Source of the DNA: an uncultured Bacillota bacterium
Lineage (GTDB): Bacteria; Bacillota; Dehalobacteriia; UBA7702
Assembly (NCBI GenBank): GCA_902796855.1
Contig: CADBQN010000044.1
Span: 1 to 47,516 of the forward strand
DNA: 47,516 bases
Direction: 5' to 3'
The position numbers and the translations under genes were made by a program. Of this stretch, positions 24,241-30,770 are shown piece after piece. The notes beneath the pieces were generated by a model. It was not told the origin of the DNA. It searched no databases and saw only the letters and a list, made by a program, of their open reading frames with translations. Numbering within the stretch: position 1 is the first letter of the stretch; each line of letters starts with the position of its first letter.

Positions 24241-25668
24241 ATGGCGAAACAAGCGGAGGAAATCAGCCGGTTAAAGGAACGGATCGCGGTCTACGAGGCG
24301 ATTTTTGATCACCTGGACAGCGGTGTTTATATCACCGATCAGGAGGAGACGATCATTTGGGTCAGCCGGGAGATCCTTCGGCACGAAAACGCCGCTTTGG
24401 AGGATCTTGTCGGCCGGAAGGAGTATGAGGTGTGGCCGGATATGTATCCCGCCAGCACCAATCGCTATAAGATCCAGCCCGGTTATCCCGCGAAAGAGTT
24501 TATGCTGAGCTTTTACAGCGCCAACGGCGAAAAACACGATATCCTGACAAAATCCTATCCTTTTTTTGTCGGCAGCGATTTGAAATACATCTTTTCCATC
24601 GGTTATGACGCCGTCTATTCCGACCGTCATATCGCCAAAATATTGGAATATCGCAATAAATATCTGAATCAAAAGGAAAAGCAGGCCAACGGGACATCCT
24701 ATACTTTCGATGATTTTATCGGCAGCGCTCCGGCGGTGCGTGAGCTGATTTCCGTCGCCAAACGAATTGCCGTTCGGAACAGCCCCGTCATGATCTGGGG
24801 GCAGACCGGCACCGGCAAAGAGATCATCGCGCAGGGCATTCACAATGCGGGGCTGCGCCGGGAAAAACCTTTTATCGGGATCAACTGCGCCGCCATTCCC
24901 GAAAATCTCTTTGAGTCGCTGATGTTCGGTTCGGTAAAGGGTGCTTTTACCGGGGCGGCGGATCAAATGGGCTATCTCGAAGCGGCCGCCGGCGGAACAC
25001 TGTTCCTTGACGAAATCAATTCCATGCCGCTGTTTCTGCAAAATAAGCTTTTGCGTGTGCTGCAGGAAAAACGGTTTACCCGTGTCGGCGGCCACCGCTC
25101 CATCGAAATGACCTGCCGTATTCTCTGCGCGACGAATCAGCGGCCCCAGCGGCTGATTGAAAGCGGACAGCTTCGGGAAGATCTCTATTTCCGCCTTTCT
25201 GCCATTACCCTCAGCATTCCGCCGCTGAAAGCGCGGAAGGGGGACATCCCCTATCTTGTGGATCACTTTATGCGGAAGATCAACGAAGAGAACCAAACGG
25301 AAATCAGCGCCATCGATCCGGCCTGCCGAACGTATTTTGACCGTTACGATTGGCCCGGCAACGTTCGTGAGTTGGAGCACGTAATCGAATACATGATGAA
25401 CATCACAACGGAAGAAAAGTGCCTTTCCCTGTATGATCTGCCGCCATACCTGCTGGAAAACGCGAAAAAGGAAATATCCTTTAACGAGCGGGAAGATTTT
25501 GACGGGAAAACGCTGCGGGAAATTATGGATTCCTATGAGCGGCGCGTTCTCAGTGAAGTTCTGCGCGCCCACGGCTACAATGTGGCCCGCTGCGCCAGGG
25601 AACTGGGAATTCGGCGGGAAACGCTTTATTATCGTCTGCGCCGTCTGGGAATCGAGCCCCGGCCCTGA
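24241..25668 (+). CDS. Sigma-54-dependent activator (PAS-AAA+-Fis), RocR-like
   Basis: A 475-residue enhancer-binding protein. A PAS domain (about 15-125) senses a signal. The AAA+ domain has GQTGTGKE, the intact sigma-54 loop GAFTGA and Walker B LFLDEINS, followed by WPGNVRELEH. The C-terminal Fis-type helix-turn-helix is NVARCARELGIRRETLYYRLR. The start ATG 24241 follows GGGGGTG. Divergent orientation to the MttB-family gene and the shared inverted repeat suggest that it activates that gene and may repress its own promoter, since one repeat arm sits in the spacer. Confidence 0.9.
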   Translation: MAKQAEEISRLKERIAVYEAIFDHLDSGVYITDQEETIIWVSREILRHENAALEDLVGRKEYEVWPDMYPASTNRYKIQPGYPAKEFMLSFYSANGEKHDILTKSYPFFVGSDLKYIFSIGYDAVYSDRHIAKILEYRNKYLNQKEKQANGTSYTFDDFIGSAPAVRELISVAKRIAVRNSPVMIWGQTGTGKEIIAQGIHNAGLRREKPFIGINCAAIPENLFESLMFGSVKGAFTGAADQMGYLEAAAGGTLFLDEINSMPLFLQNKLLRVLQEKRFTRVGGHRSIEMTCRILCATNQRPQRLIESGQLREDLYFRLSAITLSIPPLKARKGDIPYLVDHFMRKINEENQTEISAIDPACRTYFDRYDWPGNVRELEHVIEYMMNITTEEKCLSLYDLPPYLLENAKKEISFNEREDFDGKTLREIMDSYERRVLSEVLRAHGYNVARCARELGIRRETLYYRLRRLGIEPRP

Positions 25669-25964
25669 GGATTCCGTTTGAAATTTAGTATCGCAAAACC
25701 CGTGCCAAATTCAACTCCGTTCGCTGACGAAAAACTCCCAGTGTAAGGAGCTTTTGCGGAAAACAGCTTTTTTGAACGTCCGGCGCGAGTGTTGTGTTTT
25801 TTTAACATGCAGGTAAAAAGGGGAGATGAAACGATATGTTTTATTATTCACACATGTTGTGTTTTTTGCTCTGATCGGGGCAATATTTTCTGATGATAAC
25901 CGAAAAAACACCGAAATTTAAAAAAGATGACGCGCCGGGCGCTTCATCATCGGAGGGATCTGTT
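25669..25964. other. Intergenic region with 13-bp direct repeat and a doubtful small ORF
   Basis: TGTTGTGTTTTTT occurs at 25790-25802 and again at 25855-25867. A 31-codon frame at 25826-25921 would encode a hydrophobic peptide beginning MKRYVLLFTHVV; AAGGGGAG directly abuts its ATG, which is too close for a normal ribosome site. No convincing promoter or terminator was seen. Confidence 0.3.
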
Positions 25965-26462
25965 ATGCTTGATACCATTTTTCACCGTGTCAGTGTGCGG
26001 AAATACGAAGACCGCCCCGTTGAGACGGAAAAAACCGAATGGATGCTGAAAGCGGCGATGGCGGCGCCTTCCGCCGTGAATCAGCAGCCATGGGAGTTCT
26101 ATGTCGTTACGAACAAAAAAGTCATCGAATCATTGTCTCAGGTGACCCCATATGCCGGCTGCGCGGGAAAAGCCCCGGCGGTTATCGCCGCCGCCTATCG
26201 GGAAGCGTGCCCCTTTCCTGATTACGCGCAAATCGATCTCGCCATCGCCATGGAAAATCTTTGGCTTGCCGCGGACGCCCTCGGCCTCGGCGGTGTCTGG
26301 CTCGGCATCGCTCCCACGGAGGCATATATGAAAAAAGTCGGGGAGATGCTCGCTTTTCCCGAAGGACTCAAAGCCTTTGGGCTCTTTGCCTACGGTTATC
26401 CGGCGGAGTCCCGTCCGCAGCAGGATCGCTTTGACAGGGAACGAATCCACTATATTGAATAG
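25965..26462 (+). CDS. Nitroreductase family protein
   Basis: A 165-residue FMN-dependent nitroreductase-fold protein. The opening FHRVSVRKYEDRPV, then AAMAAPSAVNQQPWEFYVV, and the C-terminal GLGGVWLGIAP are family hallmarks; the length matches the short single-domain Clostridia forms. I chose ATG 25965 because GGAGGGAT lies upstream; a longer frame starting at 25893 has no good site. It ends in TAG, one of only two such stops I found in this window; the next in-frame stop is TGA after 24 further sense codons. Physiological substrate unknown. Confidence 0.88.
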   Translation: MLDTIFHRVSVRKYEDRPVETEKTEWMLKAAMAAPSAVNQQPWEFYVVTNKKVIESLSQVTPYAGCAGKAPAVIAAAYREACPFPDYAQIDLAIAMENLWLAADALGLGGVWLGIAPTEAYMKKVGEMLAFPEGLKAFGLFAYGYPAESRPQQDRFDRERIHYIE

Positions 26463-26518
26463 TTTTCCCTGCTCAGACCGGGTAAACCGGTGGTTGAGTC
26501 CGCTGAGCTGATGGTCGG

Positions 26519-26546
26519 TTGCGAAAAACGCGTTTCGTGATATAAT
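26519..26546 (+). promoter_or_regulatory. Promoter of the XRE membrane regulator
   Basis: TTGCGA (26519-26524), 16-bp spacer, TATAAT (26541-26546). CGAAA and TTTCG (26523-26527 and 26534-26538) form a dyad in the spacer. Confidence 0.65.
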
Positions 26547-26575
26547 GGGGACAGCAAAACACGGAGGTCTTTTCT

Positions 26576-26986
26576 ATGAGCGAACAAACCATGGGCAAAA
26601 TCATCGCCGCCCGGCGCAAAGAGATGGGCATGACCCAGGCGGAGCTGGCGGGAAAGATGGGCGTTACCGATAAAGCCGTTTCCAAGTGGGAGCGGGATCT
26701 CTCCTATCCCGACATAACGTCCGTTCCCAAACTCGCGGAGACGCTTGACGTTTCCGTGGAAGAACTGATGATGTCCACCGCCGCTTCGGCGGGAGAAGGA
26801 AACCGGGGCAAAAAGGGGAAGGCGCTGCCGGCCTTTCGGCTGGTCGCCGTCTGTGTCGCCCTGGCCATGGGCGTCGCCGTGACGGTTCTGACCCGTCTGG
26901 GCGATGTCGATGTCGTGAGCGGCATGTCCATGCTGGGAATCGGCCTGGCTCTGCTGGCCGTCGGCGCTCTGCCGCCCTCAAAATAA
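26576..26986 (+). CDS. XRE-family helix-turn-helix protein with membrane segments
   Basis: A 136-residue protein. The N-terminal HTH (MGKIIAARRKEMGMTQAELAGKMGVTDKAVSKWERD in outline, about 6-60) is of the Cro/CI type common in Firmicutes. A linker rich in Gly and Lys follows, then two hydrophobic segments (about 88-107 and 113-131) and a short tail. AAAACACGGAGG precedes the ATG. Such membrane-attached XRE regulators are common, and their signals are unknown. A clear terminator follows. Confidence 0.85.
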   Translation: MSEQTMGKIIAARRKEMGMTQAELAGKMGVTDKAVSKWERDLSYPDITSVPKLAETLDVSVEELMMSTAASAGEGNRGKKGKALPAFRLVAVCVALAMGVAVTVLTRLGDVDVVSGMSMLGIGLALLAVGALPPSK

Positions 26987-27285
26987 ACAACGAAAAAAAA
27001 AGACCGGCTCCGGGCTGAACCCGAAGCCGGTCTTTTCGGTAGAGCGAATGTCACGAGACGGCCTGTAAAAAAGGGGCGGGCATAGAAAAGGAGCAAAAGG
27101 AGAACGATCAGGCCCGCCGCGGTGATGACGGCGGCGGGAATCAGCATCGGAGCGGGGTAATTGCCGTATATAAAGCTGTTTTCCGTCATCAGGGCGTTGG
27201 TGCTGACATAGGAGGCCACCGGTGTGCCGACGATGAGGACGCAGCCGCCGTAATGGAAACAAAACCAAAGTGTGCCGAGGAACAT
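26704..27285 (-). CDS. Hypothetical two-helix membrane protein with doubtful run-on C-terminus
   Basis: The start is well supported: AAAGGAGAT lies seven bases before the ATG at 27285. The first 85 residues look like a real protein, with hydrophobic segments at about 3-25 and 48-68 and a basic turn. Beyond that, the frame passes through the terminator hairpin at 26998-27036 and runs antisense to the XRE gene, giving a low-complexity Arg/Ser/Thr-rich tail with no sign of selection. I suspect a lost stop or a frameshift, so the functional end is probably near 27040. No family recognised. It lies after the terminator of the permease gene on the same strand. Confidence 0.4.
   Translation of the reverse strand: MFLGTLWFCFHYGGCVLIVGTPVASYVSTNALMTENSFIYGNYPAPMLIPAAVITAAGLIVLLLLLFYARPFFTGRLVTFALPKRPASGSARSRSFFFVVYFEGGRAPTASRARPIPSMDMPLTTSTSPRRVRTVTATPMARATQTATSRKAGSAFPFLPRFPSPAEAAVDIISSSTETSSVSASLGTDVMSG
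26998..27036. terminator. Terminator after the XRE gene
   Basis: AAAAGACCGGCT (26998-27009) pairs with AGCCGGTCTTTT (27025-27036), with inner CGGG/CCCG. As and Ts flank it, so it can work in both directions. Confidence 0.8.
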
Positions 27286-27312
27286 GAAATCATCTCCTTT
27301 AAAATGGCTCTC

Positions 27313-27366
27313 AAAAAAGCGGACCGCAGACGCGGAGCGTATCCGGAAACGGCGCCGGTCTGCGGT
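27313..27366 (-). terminator. Terminator of the mtbB-mtbC-permease transcript
   Basis: On the minus strand ACCGCAGAC (27366-27358) pairs with GTCTGCGGT (27331-27323), followed by CCGCTTTTTT. It ends the transcript that contains the TauE-like permease. Confidence 0.7.
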
Positions 27367-27420
27367 TTAGAAGGTATTTTTTTGCGAATCGAACCGTTGC
27401 CGGGGGATGATGGCGTTCCC

Positions 27421-28326
27421 TTATTCGGCGGCGATTTCAACACTGCTTTCTTCATTCGGTTTTTTCCTGAAAGCGGAGTAAAACATCGTGATGGAAGTGT
27501 AGATCAACACGCATACGACGAGCCAGGTCAGTATGTAAATGGGCAGCTCTTTGACGAGGAACGCCGCGAGCAGCACCCCGATGGAGCCTGCGATCTGGCC
27601 GATGAACGTGACCTTGATGTCGTAATTGTTGTCTTTAATGAACTGAACGCCGGCAACGGGCATCAGCAGCGTATAGGAGCTGAAGAGAATCGGGAAAGCC
27701 GCCCGGGGGCTCATGCCCAGCGTATAGCAAACGGCCATCATCGGCGCGTAAGCGCCGATGCCGCAGGCGGTGCAGATCCCCAGCGCGAAGAAAATGACCA
27801 TGGAAACGATCAGTTTCCAGCCGGCAAAGCCGATGGCTTCGCCGCCGGCGGGCCAGATGCCAAGCTGACGCATGACCATAATGCCGGCGACGACGATGAG
27901 ACCAAACCCGAAAACGAGCTGAATGGTTTTTTCCGGAAGTCTGTCCACAATGCGGGCGCCGATGTTCGCGCCGACGGCGCAGCAGAGAACGAGGGCCAAT
28001 AATGTGACGGGATCGACTTTCACGATGGAAATAAAGATCAGTGCCTCAATACATTGAGGAATGAGCGACGCGACGTTTAACGTGCCGGGAATCATCTTGT
28101 CCGGCAATATCCTGAGCATTTTCCAAAGGGCGGTCTGCGGCGCGTAAGCCCCGATGCCGAGGGTGTCGAAAAACATTGTGACACAGGAAATCAAAAAAAT
28201 GATGACGGGATTTTTCTTGGAAATCCGATCCTTGTTCCCTTTTGCGTTTTTGATGAGCAGCGCGGAAAACATTGCCGCTAAGGCAACCGCCACAATTTGA
28301 AGACCGCGGATGATAATTGTACCCAT
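27421..28326 (-). CDS. Sulfite exporter TauE/SafE (TSUP) family permease
   Basis: A 301-residue integral membrane protein with about eight hydrophobic segments. Two related halves carry GIGAYAPQTALWKML and GIGAYAPMMAVCYTLGM, the internal repeat of the TSUP/DUF81 fold. The ATG at 28326 (MGTIII) follows GGGGTGA; the longer frame lacks such a site. It lies 92 bp after the MtbC gene on the same strand, separated by a 14-bp-stem hairpin at 28345-28399, and ends at a terminator, so it appears to belong to the dimethylamine operon. Known TSUP proteins move organosulfonates, sulfite or small carboxylates; what this one moves is not known. Confidence 0.87.
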   Translation of the reverse strand: MGTIIIRGLQIVAVALAAMFSALLIKNAKGNKDRISKKNPVIIFLISCVTMFFDTLGIGAYAPQTALWKMLRILPDKMIPGTLNVASLIPQCIEALIFISIVKVDPVTLLALVLCCAVGANIGARIVDRLPEKTIQLVFGFGLIVVAGIMVMRQLGIWPAGGEAIGFAGWKLIVSMVIFFALGICTACGIGAYAPMMAVCYTLGMSPRAAFPILFSSYTLLMPVAGVQFIKDNNYDIKVTFIGQIAGSIGVLLAAFLVKELPIYILTWLVVCVLIYTSITMFYSAFRKKPNEESSVEIAAE

Positions 28327-28344
28327 TGTTTCACCCCATTTCCT

Positions 28345-28399
28345 GACAGCCGGGCTTCGGAAGAACGGTGATGGGGGATGTTCCGCCGAAGCCGCTGTC
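28345..28399 (-). other. Intercistronic hairpin between mtbC and the permease
   Basis: GACAGC and GGCTTCGG (28345-28350, 28353-28360) pair with CCGAAGCC and GCTGTC (28386-28393, 28394-28399). No T-tract follows on the minus strand, so an mRNA processing or stability element is more likely than a terminator. Confidence 0.55.
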
Positions 28400-28418
28400 A
28401 ATGATTTGTTCTGAACCG

Positions 28419-29066
28419 TTACGAGAGGAGCCTCGCGACTTCGGCGACGGCCTGAGACGCGTCTTCGCCGTAGGCGTCGGCGCCGATGCGCTTGGCGAAA
28501 CGTTCGGTGACCGGGGCGCCGCCGACGAGTGTTTTGAATTTGTTTTTGAGACCTTTTTCTTTTAAGAGCTCTTCAAGCACTTTCATTTCACCCATGGTGG
28601 TGGTGAGCAGCGCGGAGGTGCCGATGAGATCCGCGCCGCATTCGACCGCTTTTTCAACGATGTCGGCGGCGGGAACGTCGCGGCCCAGGTCAATGACTTT
28701 GACGCCCTGCGTTTTGATGAGAGAGGCGACGATTCCTTTGCCGATGTCGTGCACGTCGCCCTGGACCGTGGCCAGGACCATGGTGCCTTTCTTTTCGGCG
28801 GTGCCGCCTTTTTTGGATATCTCTTCTTCCACAATGGCGGAAACGGCTTTCATAGCGTCGGCGGCGAGCATCAGTTCGGGGAGGAACATGCGGCCGCGGC
28901 CGAACTGGTCGCCGACTTCGCGGATACCGGCGCTGAAACCTTCGGAGAGGAGTTCGGCGGCGTCAACGCCATCGGCAATGGCGTCGTTCATGACGGAAAC
29001 GGCTAATTTCTCATCGCCTTTGATCATGGAGTCAATGGCGGCTTTGATGTATTCTTCTTTGGTCAT
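28419..29066 (-). CDS. mtbC: Dimethylamine corrinoid protein MtbC-like
   Basis: A 215-residue corrinoid carrier. The helical cap covers about 1-85; the B12 domain has TVQGDVHDIGKGIV with the axial histidine H106, then GTSALLTTTMGEMK and TLVGGAPVT. The ATG at 29066 follows AAAGGAGAAG; a longer frame upstream is not supported. It begins 70 bp after the mtbB stop, the standard pairing in dimethylamine metabolism, so it should accept the methyl group from MtbB. No activase or folate transferase lies in this operon; those at 14168 and 15065 may serve it. Confidence 0.92.
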   Translation of the reverse strand: MTKEEYIKAAIDSMIKGDEKLAVSVMNDAIADGVDAAELLSEGFSAGIREVGDQFGRGRMFLPELMLAADAMKAVSAIVEEEISKKGGTAEKKGTMVLATVQGDVHDIGKGIVASLIKTQGVKVIDLGRDVPAADIVEKAVECGADLIGTSALLTTTMGEMKVLEELLKEKGLKNKFKTLVGGAPVTERFAKRIGADAYGEDASQAVAEVARLLS

Positions 29067-29136
29067 TTTTATATCTTCTCCTTTGTCATATTTGGGCTGA
29101 GCTGCGTTTTTGTATTTGATGTCTTTGAACGAACGG

Positions 29137-30525
29137 TCAAAGCAGACCGGTTTTCTTTTTGAATTGAGTGACGCTGGGAATTTCAATGCCGAGGACTTTT
29201 TCGATGTTGAATTTGGCTTCCATCCCGTTGCTGGCGCCTTTTCTGTCAAGAACCGTACCGATGTCAAGAGATTCCCTGATCTCTTTCATCGCGAAGGTAT
29301 CGGACAGATCGAGAACGGAGCAATGGAGCTTGTCCGCGACGTATTCTTTCGCGGCGCTGAGTCTCATTCCCTTCATGACCATACGGCTGACCAGGTCTCC
29401 GGCCGTCCGAATCCCACCCATTCCGGAAGAGAGCTCATGTACCGCCGCCATGCCGTAAGCATCGCCGTGGCCAATCTACAACCCGTCGACTTTGGCGATT
29501 TCCAGCAAGGCTTTGGAAACGCGGGAAGTCACGTCGGTGGGCGTGGTGTTGGTGTTGGTCACGCCGCCGACGCCCATGCCGGCGTCAACGACAACGGGGA
29601 TTTCCGCCGCGGCGACACAGGCCTTGGCGTAAGTGAGAGCTCTCGCTAAGTTCCAGGCAAAGGTCTGGTTGCTGTTGGTATTGACGACACAGCCAAAGAT
29701 GTCCACCCCGGCTTTTTCCGCCATTTTTACCTGCTGATGGGGGTAAGCTCCGGCAATACGTTCGCCCTCAAACTCGAGCTGACCGTGCATGCCGAGGTTG
29801 AACTCGCCGGCCATGCCCATTTCGATCCCGATATTGGGAAATCTTTTTTTCAGTTCTTTCGCGGCCATCAGAGCGGCGAGAACGTCCGCGTCGCCGGAAG
29901 CGCCGACGGTATCGAACTGAATGCCGCAGGCGCCGGCTTCCGCCATTTGGCCGGTGATGAAGACCATGTCGCTGACGGCGTGTTCAACGGCTTCTTCCTG
30001 GGCTTCGCGGGCTTCGGCGATTTTGCCCATGGGCAGCAGTTCCGACCAGTTGTCAATAGGGCCGTCGGGCTTGGTGTACTGACCAAGATTGGGCATGGCG
30101 CCGTAAAAGATCGGCATCACGCAGTTGTTCTGGGCCAGTTCCATCGTCATGGCTTCTTCCTGAACAAAGTTTTTGATGCTCTTGTAGCTGTAGTCGGTGG
30201 TGCAGAGTTCCATTGTGTCGGAACAGAGTATTCGCTCATGAATCATCAGCGTCGCGAGGCGGTCCACCGGGATCCCTGCCCGCACCGGCAGTTTTAAAGT
30301 GCCGGCGTCAAAGGTCATGATCCCTTCATGCCCTCTTTTCACGCTGACATTTTTCTGAGGCATGGTCAGTATCTCGACGAGATAATCGACCTCTTCTTTT
30401 GCCAGTTCGGGGATTTGCCCCCTGTCCGCCGCGTCGGCGGTGCCGTCTTCCACGTCATAGCGAATGTCTTCTTTCGACATCATGACCGCGGCGCCGTCAC
30501 CCAAACGTGTGAAAAATTCACTCAT
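29137..30525 (-). CDS. mtbB: Dimethylamine methyltransferase MtbB with in-frame amber (pyrrolysine)
   Basis: Read through one TAG, the gene encodes 462 residues, matching archaeal MtbB (467). The first 349 residues end ALLEIAKVDGL; the TAG at 29478-29476 is codon 350; the frame then continues IGHGDAYGMAAVHELSSG without a gap and ends in TGA. In Methanosarcina MtbB the pyrrolysine (residue 356) sits in the same context. Both halves are typical MtbB, so a sequencing error or decay is unlikely. The enzyme transfers a methyl group from dimethylamine to its corrinoid protein. AAGGAGG precedes the ATG, and a consensus sigma-54 promoter lies 43 bp upstream. Function requires pylS, pylT and pylBCD elsewhere in the genome. 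An automated caller would split it into a 349-residue and a 104-residue gene. Confidence 0.95.
29476..29478 (-). other. In-frame amber codon read as pyrrolysine
   Basis: Plus-strand CTA, minus-strand TAG, at codon 350 of mtbB. The frame is intact on both sides and the flanking residues match the pyrrolysine site of known MtbB proteins. Confidence 0.93.
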
Positions 30526-30567
30526 TGAAAACGCCTCCTTTTTGTTTTTCTTTTTACTGTGATATAA

Positions 30568-30583
30568 CGCAAAAAAGGTGCCA
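30568..30583 (-). promoter_or_regulatory. Sigma-54 (-24/-12) promoter of mtbB
   Basis: Minus strand TGGCACCTTTTTTGCG, with GG and GC 10 bases apart, a near-perfect consensus. It lies 43 bp before the mtbB ATG. Confidence 0.9.
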
Positions 30584-30649
30584 AATGTTCTTTTTTGTCA
30601 AAAAAAAGGTTTGACCAGCGATTTGTTATTGTATTTGACCGAATTTTAA

Positions 30650-30683
30650 AAGCCCTCTGATGCGTTTACGCATCAGAGGGCTT
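30650..30683 (-). terminator. 15-bp perfect hairpin: terminator of the activator gene and possible enhancer site
   Basis: AAGCCCTCTGATGCG (30650-30664) pairs with CGCATCAGAGGGCTT (30669-30683) around TTTA. On the minus strand it is followed by TTTTAAAAT, so it can terminate the upstream activator transcript. Its inner heptamers recur in the site below. Confidence 0.65.
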
Positions 30684-30736
30684 CGGTATTTTGATATAAT
30701 TTGTCTCTTTGTCCATTATGAGATATGATGTTTAGA

Positions 30737-30755
30737 CGCATCACCTTTTGATGCG
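30737..30755 (-). promoter_or_regulatory. Inverted heptamers CGCATCA/TGATGCG, probable enhancer site
   Basis: CGCATCA (30737-30743) and TGATGCG (30749-30755) flank CCTTT. The same heptamers form the inner arms of the hairpin at 30658-30675, giving four copies 75-190 bp upstream of the sigma-54 promoter, the usual place for activator sites. Confidence 0.6.
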
Positions 30756-30770
30756 CGCGCACATCGAAGT

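Noticed and set aside
25711-25911. 66-codon minus-strand frame in the gap before the nitroreductase
   Set aside because: No ribosome site, no domain, and atypical low-complexity sequence.
26460-26530. Pyrrolysine readthrough of the nitroreductase TAG
   Set aside because: The protein is already full length at the TAG, and the 24 codons beyond it resemble nothing in the family.
29137-30525. Two separate genes or a decayed pseudogene at the mtbB locus
   Set aside because: The break is a single TAG in an otherwise intact frame, at the place where MtbB carries pyrrolysine, and both halves keep family motifs.
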